A DNA stretch of 64,000 bases, taken from contig NZ_CP121112.1 of assembly GCF_029625295.1 (NCBI RefSeq), forward strand, positions 2,480,001-2,544,000, in the 5' to 3' direction. The DNA is from Flavobacterium gyeonganense. Its GTDB lineage: Bacteria; Bacteroidota; Bacteroidia; Flavobacteriales; Flavobacteriaceae. Position 1 is the stretch's first letter; each line of letters starts with the position of its first letter. Shown here one piece after another: positions 43,964 to 52,781 of this stretch. Made by a program: the position numbers and the translations under genes. Under the pieces are notes generated by a model that worked only from the letters and a program-made list of their open reading frames with translations, did no database searches and was not told the DNA's origin.

Positions 43964-44058
43964 TACACAGAGTTTCTCAAAGCAGGCACAGAGTTACACA
44001 AAGTTTTTTTAATTTTTTGTGAGCCTCTGCGAAATTCTTAGTGAATCTCTGCGAAATA
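43964..44058. repeat. dispersed CACAGAG-type inverted repeat
   Basis: The left half has TTACACAGAGTTTCTCAAAG and CACAGAGTTACACAAAG; the right half has GTGAGCCTCTGCGAAATTC and GTGAATCTCTGCGAAA. The halves are imperfect reverse complements. This short repeat type is common between flavobacterial genes. Confidence 0.55.
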
Positions 44059-44062
44059 AACT

Positions 44063-45024
44063 CTAAAAGTTCGAAATCAGCTGTTTCCCGTGCCACAACA
44101 CACTCGGGTTAATCAAAACAATACAAAATACGCCTGAAACAATCAAAAACTTAAGCACATTATGAAGCATCAGGTATTGCTCTTTGGAGTTTGATTTCCA
44201 TAAATACAACAGGAAAAAGAGTAACACCATAAAACACACATAGAAATAGATATCCATATAGCCTACATCATAAACATTGATTAATATGTATACGGGAAGT
44301 ATGGTCATAAAGGTTAAAACTGTAATGATCTGCTTTGAGACCCTTTCGCTGTAAAGAATTGGAATAGTCTGGTAATTATTAGCTAAATCACCTTTTAAAT
44401 TTTCAAGATCTTTAATCATTTCCCGAATTAGCAGTAGCAAAAATAAAAACATTGCATGTGCTGAAATTACTGCAAAATGACTTCTGTGGTTTTCTATTTC
44501 GTCAAATGAAATCTGATGGTAAAAAAATACAATAAAATGGCAAAAAAAGGCAGCACAGCTAAAAAAGCCGCCGTAAGATTTCCAATAATGGCATACTTTT
44601 TAATTTTATGCGAATAAAACCAGATTAGAAAAATATAAGCTGAAAAAAATAAGCAAGCACGCCAGGAAACGATTAAAGCTGTCAGAACGGCCATAAAGTT
44701 CAGGGAAAAGTAAACTGAAAGTTTTGTTTTCTGACTGACCAGACGATCCAACATAGATTTGTTCGGTCTGTTGATCAGGTCTTTCTGGCTGTCATAAAAA
44801 TTATTGATAATATAGCCAGAAGCAATCGTAACGGCAGACGCAAATACAATCAGAAACAAGTAGGAATCAAGTAAAATATCGAGCGCTCTTTTCTCCGGAG
44901 CTAATATAAAAATCGCAGATAAATATTGTGCCAATACAATAATCGGAATGTTATAACCTCTTACTACAGAGAACAGACTGACAATTTTCATTACTAAAAG
45001 TTTGTGCTGCCTGCTTAACATCAT
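44063..45024 (-). pseudogene. UbiA family prenyltransferase, frameshifted
   Basis: One gene of about 320 codons split in two frames. The first half (45024 to 44494) carries the first Asp-rich motif NNFYDSQKDLINRPNK (N75, D78, D82) and five or so membrane helices; the second half (to 44063) carries the second motif REMIKDLENLKGD and three helices. At the A7 run 44521-44527 one added base gives a continuous frame through YHQISFDEIENHRSHFA. UbiA enzymes transfer prenyl groups from isoprenyl diphosphates to aromatic or glycerol-phosphate acceptors in the membrane. The gene follows the mevalonate kinase gene by 28 bp, which fits an isoprenoid operon. Probably intact in the organism. Confidence 0.85.
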
Positions 45025-45052
45025 AAGGTTTTAAAGTTTGGACAAGGTTAAA

Positions 45053-45991
45053 TTAGAACTGATAAACCACTTCTAATTTATAGTCTTTTAGGGAAACTTT
45101 TGCACGCTCTAAATCTTCTGTAAACCCTAAAATGTAACCACCGCCGCCAGAACCGCAAAGTTTTAAATAATAATCGTTGGTATCAATTCCGTGTTGCCAG
45201 ATTCCGTGAAACTGCTCCGGAATCATAGGCTTAAAGTTATTTAAAACGACTTTCGAAAGCTTTTTAGTATTTGTAAACAACGATTTCATGTCGCCGTGCA
45301 AAAAGCTCTCTACACAGGCATCGGTATATTTTACAAATTGGTTTTTTAGCATCGCGCGGAAACCTTTGTCTTTCAGGTTTTCCATAAAAATATTCACCAT
45401 CGGAGCGGTTTCACCCACAATTCCTGAGTCTAACAAGAATACAGCGCCTTTTCCGTCAAAACTTTGAGTCGGAATGCCTGTTGCTTCAATATTGTCTTTA
45501 GAATTAATTAAAATTGGAATGCTCAAATAACTATTTAACGGATCCAGACCAGAACTTTTTCCGTGGAAAAAACTCTCCATATTTGCAAATATGTTTTTTA
45601 GCTGCAATAGTTTTTCACGCGTCAGATTCTCAAGGACCGTAATTTTATGGGCAGCATATTTGTCATAAATAGCCGCTACCAATGCACCACTGCTGCCTAC
45701 TCCATATCCTTGTGGGATACTGGAATCGAAGTACATTCCGTTTTCAACATCACTTTTTAAAGCTGCTAAATCAAAAACAACCAGATCAGGTTGTTCTGTT
45801 TGTAAATTTTCCAGATAAACGCTATAGCGTTTTAAACTTGCATTTGAGGCTATGGCTTCCGCTGAAGGATTTTCATCTCTCTTTAAGGCTCCATTATAAA
45901 AATTATAAGGAATAGAAAGTCCTTTAGAGTCGCGAATGATTCCGTATTCTCCAAAGAGTAATATTTTTGAGTAAAATAAAGGTCCTTTCAT
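45053..45991 (-). CDS. mevalonate kinase (GHMP family)
   Basis: The 312-residue kinase has an N-terminal lead (KILLFGEYGII), the GHMP ATP-binding loop PQGYGVGSSGALVAA (93-107), and the C-terminal CGSGGGGYILGF motif. It phosphorylates mevalonate (or phosphomevalonate) on the way to isopentenyl diphosphate. The setting with mvaD upstream and UbiA downstream supports this. The start lies 7 bp from an inverted repeat of the inserted cassette at 45999-46421, so its original upstream region has been displaced. Confidence 0.85.
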   Translation of the reverse strand: MKGPLFYSKILLFGEYGIIRDSKGLSIPYNFYNGALKRDENPSAEAIASNASLKRYSVYLENLQTEQPDLVVFDLAALKSDVENGMYFDSSIPQGYGVGSSGALVAAIYDKYAAHKITVLENLTREKLLQLKNIFANMESFFHGKSSGLDPLNSYLSIPILINSKDNIEATGIPTQSFDGKGAVFLLDSGIVGETAPMVNIFMENLKDKGFRAMLKNQFVKYTDACVESFLHGDMKSLFTNTKKLSKVVLNNFKPMIPEQFHGIWQHGIDTNDYYLKLCGSGGGGYILGFTEDLERAKVSLKDYKLEVVYQF

Positions 45992-45998
45992 AATTGAA

Positions 45999-46421
45999 AA
46001 TTAATAATTACCAGTTGATAATTAATTATATGTTTTTAGAAGTTTTTATGATGCTTGTTAGCAATCGTAATAATTCTATTATTTTTGGTTTTATATTTTG
46101 AAACTCTACATCCGAAAGATATTTTGTTTCATACAACAAATCTAACCAATATTCTGTTTCGTTTGCTTCTTTTAATGAAATAGATAATTTATGGATAAAA
46201 TCAGCTTTACTTTGAGCATGTTCAGATTCTCTTACATTGGCACCAATCGAGGTTCCGGATCGCAAAACTTGTCTGGATAATACGAACTCTTTTTTCTCAC
46301 TTAAAACTTTATAAAGATTAACAATGTCAATTGCAAAAGCAAAAGATTTTTCTTTAATAATGTTTTTCTTCTCCATAAAGTTAGTGATTAATTGACAATT
46401 ATCAATTATCAATTATTAATT
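45999..46421. mobile_element. small cassette with 25-bp terminal inverted repeats and a four-helix-bundle gene
   Basis: The left end AATTAATAATTACCAGTTGA... (45999-46023) and the right end (46397-46421, reverse complement AATTAATAATTGATAATTGA...) match at 21 of 25 bases as inverted repeats. Between them lies only the IVP-like gene. The cassette sits exactly between mvaD and the mevalonate kinase gene, and the last codons of mvaD lie inside the right repeat. No transposase is present, so movement would need an outside enzyme or another mechanism. The mobile interpretation is inference. Confidence 0.55.
46026..46376 (-). CDS. four-helix-bundle protein (23S rRNA intervening-sequence protein family)
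   Basis: I use the ATG at 46376 (116 residues, MEKKNIIKEKSFAFAIDIVN); an ATG at 46412 also exists in frame, but it lies in the flanking repeat. The protein has the four-helix (IVP/S23) pattern: LYKVLSEKKEFVLSRQVLRSGTSIGANVRES, then QSKADFIHKLSISLKEANETEYWLDLL and LLRLLTSIIKTSKN. Family members are small helical proteins once found in insertions of 23S rRNA genes and now seen widely outside rRNA; their role is unclear. Here it interrupts a mevalonate operon inside short inverted repeats. Confidence 0.85.
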   Translation of the reverse strand: MEKKNIIKEKSFAFAIDIVNLYKVLSEKKEFVLSRQVLRSGTSIGANVRESEHAQSKADFIHKLSISLKEANETEYWLDLLYETKYLSDVEFQNIKPKIIELLRLLTSIIKTSKNI

Positions 46422-47493
46422 GACTTCCAGCGCCAATTTCGTCGCAAATGTACTGACCATTTTGGCAAAAGCCAACTAATTCGTTCTTAATAAATTGCAA
46501 CACTCTTTCTTTAACATTCTCAGGGTACAAAACATGCACATTTGCACCTGCATCCAAAGTAAAACAAACCGGAATACTGTTTTCGTTTCTGAATTTCCAG
46601 ATTGCATTGATAATTTGTAAAGTATTTGGTTTCATCAATATATAATACGGCATCGAAGTCATCATCATAGCGTGCAAAGTCAATGCTTCGCTTTCTACAA
46701 CTTTAATGAACTCTTCCAGATTTCCGCTTTCAAAAATGGCAATTAATTGATCCAGATTTTCATGCGCCTGCGCAAAACGGCTGTAGGCATACGGATGATT
46801 GTGCATCAAATCGTGTCCAACGGTGCTTGAAACCTGTTTTTCGCCTTTATCAACCAATAAAATGGTATCCTGATAATTATGGAAATTTTCGTGGATTGTG
46901 TGTGGAAATTCAACTCCGAATAAATCGGAACTTCCTTCAATATTGGACTGCTCGCCCCAAACTACAACATTCCCTTTTACACTTCTACAGGCACTTCCTG
47001 AACCTAAACGGGCTAGAAAAGATGCTTTTTGGTAAAAATATTCGTCTGTCATTTCCGGATTTAGTTCTCGTTCCAGATTCATAAAATTCATTGCCAAAGC
47101 TGCCATTCCGGATGCAGAAGAAGCTATTCCTGAACTGTGTGGAAAAGTATTATGTGTATCAATCGTAAAATGATAGTCTTTCAAAAAAGGCAGATACACT
47201 TCGATTCGTTCTAAAAACTTCCTGATTTTCGGTTTGAAATCTTCTTTTGGTTTTCCTTCAAATAGTAAATCGAATGAAAAAGCATTCTGATTCTCTTTCT
47301 TTTCAAAAGTCAGTTTTGTAATCGTTTTGCAATTATTCAATGTAAAACTTACCGAAGGATTCGCCGGTATCTGGTTCTCTTTTTTCCCCCAGTATTTTAC
47401 CAATGCAATATTGCTGGGTGCGCTCCATTCGAAATTTCCGTTTTCGACTGTTGAAGAATATGTTTTAGGAATAAAATCAGCTGCTGTAAACAT
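46402..47493 (-). CDS. mvaD: diphosphomevalonate decarboxylase
   Basis: The 363-residue GHMP enzyme makes isopentenyl diphosphate from mevalonate diphosphate and ATP. It has the substrate region WSAPSNIALVKYWGKKENQ, the ATP loop TFPHSSGIASSASGMAALA, ARLGSGSACRSVKG, and a late TLDAGANVHVLYP motif with the catalytic Asp. The C-terminus EIGAGSQLIIDN ends in residues encoded by the inverted repeat of the downstream cassette, so the original tail was probably a little different. It heads the mevalonate operon on the minus strand. Confidence 0.93.
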   Translation of the reverse strand: MFTAADFIPKTYSSTVENGNFEWSAPSNIALVKYWGKKENQIPANPSVSFTLNNCKTITKLTFEKKENQNAFSFDLLFEGKPKEDFKPKIRKFLERIEVYLPFLKDYHFTIDTHNTFPHSSGIASSASGMAALAMNFMNLERELNPEMTDEYFYQKASFLARLGSGSACRSVKGNVVVWGEQSNIEGSSDLFGVEFPHTIHENFHNYQDTILLVDKGEKQVSSTVGHDLMHNHPYAYSRFAQAHENLDQLIAIFESGNLEEFIKVVESEALTLHAMMMTSMPYYILMKPNTLQIINAIWKFRNENSIPVCFTLDAGANVHVLYPENVKERVLQFIKNELVGFCQNGQYICDEIGAGSQLIIDN

Positions 47494-47549
47494 GAATTGT
47501 AAAATTTTGGCAAAGATAGTTTTTTCACCCTGAAAGGGATAATTTTTTC

Positions 47550-47615
47550 ACCATATAAGTCATATAAGAAATTATAAGCAGCTTTACTAAAATGAACTTA
47601 TATAACTTATATGGT
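47550..47615. repeat. inverted repeat, ACCATATAAG family, copy 2
   Basis: Arms ACCATATAAGTCATATAAG (47550-47568) and CTTATATAACTTATATGGT (47597-47615) match at 18 of 19 positions as inverted repeats, with a 28-bp interior. It lies between divergent mvaD and tspO, close to both promoters. Confidence 0.7.
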
Positions 47616-47659
47616 TTAAATTTTTCTTTTGCCTATTTTTGAATTCAAAATTTGAGATC

Positions 47660-48136
47660 ATGAATAAGTTTGTAAAAATCGCTATCGCTATAATTATTTG
47701 TTTAACAGTAGGATATTCTGCAAGTTTGGTTACAAGACCAAGCGTAGTCGAGTGGTATCCTACAATCGAAAAACCTTTTTTTAATCCGCCTAATTGGATT
47801 TTTATGCCGGTCTGGACATTGCTTTATATTTTCATGGCCGTTGCCGCAGGATTAGTCTGGGATAAAATAAAAGAGCAAAATGAAGAAGTCAAAAAAGCGT
47901 TAGGATTCTTTTTGATTCAGTTAACCCTTAATGCCATCTGGTCGTATTTATTCTTCGGACTAAAAAACCCGATGCTGGCTTTAATCGAAATTGCACTTTT
48001 ATGGCTGATGATTTATGAAACCTACTTAAAATTTATCAAAATCAATAAAACTGCGGGTTATTTATTCATTCCTTATTTAGCCTGGGTTGGCTTTGCAGCG
48101 ATTTTGAATGCGAGTATCTGGTGGTTGAATAAGTAG
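47660..48136 (+). CDS. tspO: TspO/MBR family tryptophan-rich sensory protein
   Basis: I place the start at the ATG at 47660 (158 residues, MNKFVKIAIAIIICL); the region just upstream holds a TATTTTTG -7 box (47634-47641). The protein has five membrane helices and the TspO signature: WYPTIEKPFFNPPNWIFMPVWTLLYIFMAVAAG, LNAIWSYLFFGLKNP, and AILNASIWWLN. TspO proteins bind porphyrins and related ligands and act in stress or tetrapyrrole responses. It is monocistronic, divergent from mvaD. Confidence 0.92.
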   Translation: MNKFVKIAIAIIICLTVGYSASLVTRPSVVEWYPTIEKPFFNPPNWIFMPVWTLLYIFMAVAAGLVWDKIKEQNEEVKKALGFFLIQLTLNAIWSYLFFGLKNPMLALIEIALLWLMIYETYLKFIKINKTAGYLFIPYLAWVGFAAILNASIWWLNK

Positions 48137-48188
48137 TTTTTGTTTCAGGTTTGTTTTGTTACAGGTTTAATCAACGCGTTTATACTTT

Positions 48189-49187
48189 ATGAATAGATTT
48201 AATTTTTTTGTTATTGTCTTGGTTTTAATGTCTTTTAAAACCTTTGCCTGTTTGAATTGGGAACTAAAAATATTAAAAAATAAAGTTGAAATTTACCGTG
48301 ACCGTACGCATCAATATGTCCCTTTCGGCCATCAATTCAAAATTAAAGATTTTCCGGCTTTAATTTGGGATCTTGAAAAAGGATATGAAAAAACAAAAGA
48401 CATAGATTATTTGTCTGATAAGGGCTATGTTTTAATTATTCAGGGAAAATATCAGGAAGCCTTAAAACTATATTTAGAAATTGAAAAAATAAAACCAAAC
48501 AGATATTCAACAGCTTCTAATCTTGGAACTCTTTATGAGTTAATGGGAGAAAATCAAAAGGCTTATGAGTGGATTAAAAAATCCATTCAATTAAATCCTG
48601 AATCTCACGAAAGATCTGAATGGCTTCACCTTAAAATTTTAGAAGCCAAGATTCAAAAACTGCAAAATCCGTCAGGACAATTTTTTATTAATACAAGTTT
48701 TGGTTCAGAAGTTACTCCAAAAACCAAGCTTTCCTACGAAGAATTGGATAAATTGAAACACGCATTGTACTTTCAGTTAAACGAAAGGATTTCATTTATA
48801 AAACCGAAAGATCAAATTATTTCAGTTTTATTGTTTGAATTGGGAAATATTACAAATGTAATGAGCGAGTATAATTATAAAGACGCTTCCGAAATATATT
48901 TGCTTTCAAAACAATATGGGATTGAAAATGAATTACTTAACGAAAGGCTTATTTTATGTTTAAAACAGATTTCTAATTACTGTTCTCAACAGGGAAAGCA
49001 AATTGATGAAGCTGTAGTTGAAATAACACGTAAGAACAATATTTTAAATTGGCGATTATCGAAAAAGAATGATAACTTAACTTTAGTCTTAATCTGTGTC
49101 ATTATTTTTTCTATTCTATTAATGGTTTGTCTGGGTGTATTTTTCTTAAAATGGAAAAAACTTAAAAAATCTATTTCAACTTCTTAA
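48189..49187 (+). CDS. membrane-anchored TPR protein
   Basis: The 332-residue protein has a signal peptide (MNRFNFFVIVLVLMSFKTFA), a lumenal region with tetratricopeptide repeats (DIDYLSDKGYVLIIQGKYQE, then YSTASNLGTLYELMGENQKA and a similar third) and a C-terminal membrane helix (about 302-322) with a basic tail (KWKKLKKSISTS). It is anchored in the inner membrane with the TPR domain in the periplasm. No enzyme motif is visible; a scaffold role is likely. Its 3' end overlaps the convergent 49171-49902 gene by 17 bp. Confidence 0.75.
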   Translation: MNRFNFFVIVLVLMSFKTFACLNWELKILKNKVEIYRDRTHQYVPFGHQFKIKDFPALIWDLEKGYEKTKDIDYLSDKGYVLIIQGKYQEALKLYLEIEKIKPNRYSTASNLGTLYELMGENQKAYEWIKKSIQLNPESHERSEWLHLKILEAKIQKLQNPSGQFFINTSFGSEVTPKTKLSYEELDKLKHALYFQLNERISFIKPKDQIISVLLFELGNITNVMSEYNYKDASEIYLLSKQYGIENELLNERLILCLKQISNYCSQQGKQIDEAVVEITRKNNILNWRLSKKNDNLTLVLICVIIFSILLMVCLGVFFLKWKKLKKSISTS

Positions 49188-49902
49188 ACTCTTCATTTTT
49201 AACATACAAAAAATCCATCGTAGCCAGAATATTTGGGTTTTCTAACAGGGTGTTAGATTTAGGATCAGCTTCGCAGAATTCAACAAAAAGCGCTGTTTCT
49301 TCGGGCTTTAATTTCAGATCTTTTGTCAAAAAATCAGTATTTAATGTGTTTTTTAGGAGCTGGCTGAAATCAATTTTGGGACTTTCCTTTTTAGGGGTTT
49401 CTTCTTTTTTGAATAAATTCCGAATTTGTTTTCCAAGGTAAATAAAATCTGTTCCGTTGGGCATAACTGCTTCTTTATAACCAGCAATTTTTAATCCTTC
49501 CTTTGATTTGTGAGAGTTTAGCTTAATCTGTTCTATTTCTTCTTTAGTCAGCCAGACTGTTTTTGATTCCTTATTCAAAACGACAACTTCTTTCAGCTCT
49601 TCCGGTTTGGCAATCATATTGACCGTAAAAGCATTGGACTGAATGTTTTCTGCTGTGACTTTTAATCTTGTAAATAAAAAATCTTTTGAGAAGAAAAGCA
49701 GACTGTCTTTTATATTTACAGCAATTGAAAATTCGCCCGATTCATTTGTTCTGGTGCTGATTTTAGCAGTTTTGTTGATTACTTCTACATTTTTAAGCGG
49801 AAGATCCTGAGCAACTACCTTTCCATGAAGCAATTTTTCAGTTTGTGAAACAGATAACTGATAGGTGAACAAAGAAATTGTGGTAAGTAATTTTACTCTC
49901 AT
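49171..49902 (-). CDS. carboxypeptidase-regulatory-like domain protein
   Basis: The 243-residue protein has a signal peptide (MRVKLLTTISLFTYQLSVSQ) followed by a carboxypeptidase D regulatory-like beta sandwich (about 25-110: HGKVVAQDLPLKNVEVINKTAK, ISTRTNESGEFSIAVNIKDSL). The C-terminal half is charged and helical (LKLKPEETALFVEFCEADPK). Such small proteins recur in Flavobacteriia and have unknown roles, possibly linked to the outer membrane. It appears monocistronic. Confidence 0.75.
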   Translation of the reverse strand: MRVKLLTTISLFTYQLSVSQTEKLLHGKVVAQDLPLKNVEVINKTAKISTRTNESGEFSIAVNIKDSLLFFSKDFLFTRLKVTAENIQSNAFTVNMIAKPEELKEVVVLNKESKTVWLTKEEIEQIKLNSHKSKEGLKIAGYKEAVMPNGTDFIYLGKQIRNLFKKEETPKKESPKIDFSQLLKNTLNTDFLTKDLKLKPEETALFVEFCEADPKSNTLLENPNILATMDFLYVKNEEFKKLK

Positions 49903-49999
49903 ACAGTACTAATTTGTTGAGAGTAAAATTATTAGAATGGTCTTAACTAAAACTTACAGAATATGTAAAGTCTTGTTAAATAATATTTAAAAGGTATTT

Positions 50000-50647
50000 T
50001 TATAAAATATTTAGTAACTCAAAAGGAGTATTTATAACCACTTTCGCTCCGCTTGCTTTCAACTCTTCTTTGGTTCTGTAACCCCATGTCACGCCAACGG
50101 GAAACATTTTGGCATTTAAAGCGGTTTCAATATCCACATCAGAATCTCCGACAAAAAGGATTTCCTCAGGTTGTAGGTTCCAGTTTTTGCTGATTTCAAT
50201 CGCTTTAAGCGGATTCGGTTTTTTGAGTTCTTCTGTGGTTAAACCTGCAATTGCATCAAACAAATTGGGGAATAATACCTCGGTTACTTTTTTAGTCAGT
50301 TCATCGGCTTTGTTTGAAAAAACAGCGAGTTTGATTCCTTTCGAATTTAAATCATATATTAATTCGGCTATTTCTTTATAAGGTTTAGTTTTCTGAACAC
50401 AATTACTATCGTATGTTTTAAGCATATTCTCAAAACAAACCTGAACCTCATCTTCTGTATTATTGGATGAAGGCAAAGCTCTGGCAACTAATTTTCTGAG
50501 GCCATTGCCAATAAAGTATTGATAAGTATCGTAATTGTGGGTTGGGTAATTTAGATCGGCAAGAACGGCATTCATCGCATCTGAAATATCTTCTAATGAA
50601 TTGACTAATGTTCCGTCTAAATCAAAAATAATTCCTTTAAATTTCAT
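50000..50647 (-). CDS. HAD family hydrolase, phosphoglycolate phosphatase-like
   Basis: The 215-residue phosphatase has HAD motif I IIFDLDGTLVNSLEDI (nucleophile D9), a helical cap, motif II SNKAD, and motif IV EILFVGDSDVDIETALNA. The C1 cap and length resemble Gph/PgmB-type enzymes. Phosphoglycolate is a plausible substrate but other sugar phosphates are possible. The start lies 7 bp downstream of the stop of a flavoprotein gene on the same strand, so they form an operon. Confidence 0.88.
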   Translation of the reverse strand: MKFKGIIFDLDGTLVNSLEDISDAMNAVLADLNYPTHNYDTYQYFIGNGLRKLVARALPSSNNTEDEVQVCFENMLKTYDSNCVQKTKPYKEIAELIYDLNSKGIKLAVFSNKADELTKKVTEVLFPNLFDAIAGLTTEELKKPNPLKAIEISKNWNLQPEEILFVGDSDVDIETALNAKMFPVGVTWGYRTKEELKASGAKVVINTPFELLNIL

Positions 50648-50654
50648 TTTTATA

Positions 50655-51863
50655 TTAAATATTATTGGCTAAAATGAATCCGCTGGTCCAGGCATTCTGA
50701 AAATTAAAACCTCCGGTAATGGCATCGACATTGACAATTTCGCCCGCAAAATACAGATTTTCGTGTAATTTGCTTTCCATGGTTTTAAAATTGATTTCTT
50801 TTAAATCGATTCCACCTGCGGTTACAAATTCTTCTTTAAAAGTGCTTTTTCCGTTGACTTTAAATTCAGCTTTGGTTAATTGTGACGTTAAGTTCTGTAA
50901 TTGATTCTTAGATAAATCGGCCCATTTGGTTTCTGTTTCAATTCCCGAAGCCAAAACCAGGTTTTCCCATAAGCGATTCGGGAACTCAAAAGGTGATTTT
51001 TTAGAAACTGCTTTTTTAGCGTGTTCCTGTTTTAAGTCTTTTAGTATTTTTTCAGCATCATCATAATCGACATCATTTAACCAATTTACGAAAATGGTAA
51101 ACTGATAATTTTTATCGTGAAGGATTCGTGCTCCCCAAGCCGAAAGCTTTAAAATAGCGGGACCGCTCATTCCCCAATGTGTGATTAGCAAAGGACCCGT
51201 TGATTCTAGTTTGGTATCTTTTACGTTTACGGTAACTTGGGCTGCAACTCCGGGTAATTCTTTAATCCTGGAATCTTTAATATTGAATGTAAATAGGGAA
51301 GGAACGGGGCTTACAATTGCATGACCTTGTTCCTGAAGAATTTCCCAAATTTTTGGATTGCTTCCGGTTGCCATAACTAATTTTTCAGTAGCGTAATTTT
51401 CGGTTTGTGTGTCAATTTTCCAGTGATTTTCTTTTTTAAAAATCGATTGTACGCTTTGTCCTGTCAATACTTTGATACCTAACTTTTCTGTTGCTTTTAA
51501 AAAACAATCAATAATAGTTTGCGAGGAATTTGAAACGGGAAATAGTCGCCCGTCTTCTTCGATTTTTAATTCAACACCGTGTTTTTCGAACCATTCGATT
51601 GTATCGCCTGAGCAAAATTGATGAAATGGACCGCGAAGTTCTTTTTCGCCCCGAGGATAAAATTTGACCAGTTCATTAGGCTCAAAACAAGCGTGTGTCA
51701 CGTTGCATCTTCCGCCTCCGGAAACGCGGACTTTAGAAAGCACTTCTTTTCCTCTTTCTAAAATGGCGATTTTCAGTTTCGGATTTTTCTCTGCAATATT
51801 AATTGCGGTAAAAAAACCTGCAGCGCCTCCGCCAACGATGATGATGTCGAAATTTTTAATCAT
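50655..51863 (-). CDS. HI0933/BaiN family FAD-dependent oxidoreductase
   Basis: The 402-residue flavoprotein starts with an FAD Rossmann motif (DIIIVGGGAAGFFTAINIAE), then LSKVRVSGGGRCNVTHACFEP, which is diagnostic for the HI0933 (YhiN/BaiN) family, and ends in ETVTAGG-like and DAITGGFNFQNAWTSGFILA. Family members are FAD-binding reductases of largely unknown substrate; in some gut bacteria BaiN acts on bile acids. The start lies 81 bp after the GDPD gene stop, and the HAD gene follows at 7 bp. Confidence 0.92.
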   Translation of the reverse strand: MIKNFDIIIVGGGAAGFFTAINIAEKNPKLKIAILERGKEVLSKVRVSGGGRCNVTHACFEPNELVKFYPRGEKELRGPFHQFCSGDTIEWFEKHGVELKIEEDGRLFPVSNSSQTIIDCFLKATEKLGIKVLTGQSVQSIFKKENHWKIDTQTENYATEKLVMATGSNPKIWEILQEQGHAIVSPVPSLFTFNIKDSRIKELPGVAAQVTVNVKDTKLESTGPLLITHWGMSGPAILKLSAWGARILHDKNYQFTIFVNWLNDVDYDDAEKILKDLKQEHAKKAVSKKSPFEFPNRLWENLVLASGIETETKWADLSKNQLQNLTSQLTKAEFKVNGKSTFKEEFVTAGGIDLKEINFKTMESKLHENLYFAGEIVNVDAITGGFNFQNAWTSGFILANNI

Positions 51864-51875
51864 ATTTTTTTGTTC

Positions 51876-51938
51876 ACCGCAAATTCACGAATTTTTTTTC
51901 TCATAGATTGTAAAAAAAATAAAATCGTGAATTCGTGG
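51876..51938. repeat. inverted repeat with ATTCACGA core
   Basis: CCGCAAATTCACGAATT (51876-51892) and AATCGTGAATTCGTGGC (51922-51938) are imperfect inverted arms between GDPD and the flavoprotein gene. Such AAATTCACGAAT repeats occur in many flavobacterial intergenic regions. Confidence 0.5.
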
Positions 51939-51944
51939 CTATTA

Positions 51945-52622
51945 TTATATTTTATCTGGATTATCAGAGATAATTCCGTTTACGTTATAACTTTTTACTT
52001 TTTGAATATCTTCTTCTGAGTTTACGGTCCAGGGGAAAACCAGAAATCCTTTTTCCTGAATTTGAAGAACTTTTTCTTTATTCAATAACTGAAAATCAGG
52101 ATGAATGGCTTTTGCTTTTATGGTTTCGGCGAAAGCCAAAGCCATATCAAGATCTTCCTCCGTTAAAACACCAATCGGAATATTTGGATTTAGTTTCTGA
52201 ACTTCTTTTAAAGCATTCCAGTCAAAACTCGAAATGATAAAATGTTCGTAGTTCCAGCCTTTTTCGGTAATATATTTTTCGATTAAAGAAACCACATTTT
52301 TTGAAGTATCCGCATTTTTTAATTCGACATTGATGAAGCATTTTTTATCTACTAAATCAAAAACTTCGTTTAGAGTAGGAATTTGAAATTTTCCAGCAAC
52401 CAAAAAAGACTTTAATTCGGATAAGGTATAGGTGTTGATATCCCCTTTACCGTTGGTCATTTTATCGATAGTTTCATCGTGCATTACGATGATGTGTTCG
52501 TCAGCGCTGATGTGAACGTCCAGTTCAATTCCGTCCGAATTTAATTCTAAAGCTTTTTGAAAAGCCTGAAGCGTGTTTTCGGGTTCGTATGCTTTGGCAC
52601 CTCTGTGGGCAATTTTTAACAT
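51945..52622 (-). CDS. glycerophosphodiester phosphodiesterase
   Basis: I place the start at the ATG at 52622 (225 residues, MLKIAHRGAKAYEPENTLQAF), because the extra in-frame codons up to 52664 come from the GCAAAG repeat. The enzyme has the GDPD core: HRG with the catalytic His and Arg, the ENTLQAF helix, the metal-binding pair GIELDVH and the late HDETIDKMTNG. It hydrolyses glycerophosphodiesters to glycerol-3-phosphate and an alcohol. No signal peptide, so cytoplasmic. It is monocistronic or first before the flavoprotein gene. Confidence 0.93.
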   Translation of the reverse strand: MLKIAHRGAKAYEPENTLQAFQKALELNSDGIELDVHISADEHIIVMHDETIDKMTNGKGDINTYTLSELKSFLVAGKFQIPTLNEVFDLVDKKCFINVELKNADTSKNVVSLIEKYITEKGWNYEHFIISSFDWNALKEVQKLNPNIPIGVLTEEDLDMALAFAETIKAKAIHPDFQLLNKEKVLQIQEKGFLVFPWTVNSEEDIQKVKSYNVNGIISDNPDKI

Positions 52623-52630
52623 AGGTAAAA

Positions 52631-52675
52631 AATTTAACCGCAAAGGTCGCAAAGTTTTACGCAAAGGTCACAAGG
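52631..52675. repeat. GCAAAG-type dispersed repeat
   Basis: AACCGCAAAGGTCGCAAAG and ACGCAAAGGTCACAAGG form short direct repeats of (C)GCAAAG in the GDPD upstream region. This repeat is common in flavobacteria and explains the false longer start of GDPD. Confidence 0.55.
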
Positions 52676-52781
52676 AATTTATCAAAAAATAAATAGCAAA
52701 TTGAAACGTCTCCTATTTAAGTTGCCAGCAAGCCGATTTTAACTCTATGAATAAAAAAGTTATTTTTTTGAAAAAAAACAG

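Noticed and set aside
46026..46412. Longer start for the four-helix-bundle gene at 46412.
   Set aside because: The extra residues (MIIDNCQLITNF) come from the terminal inverted repeat; the ATG at 46376 gives the family's normal start.
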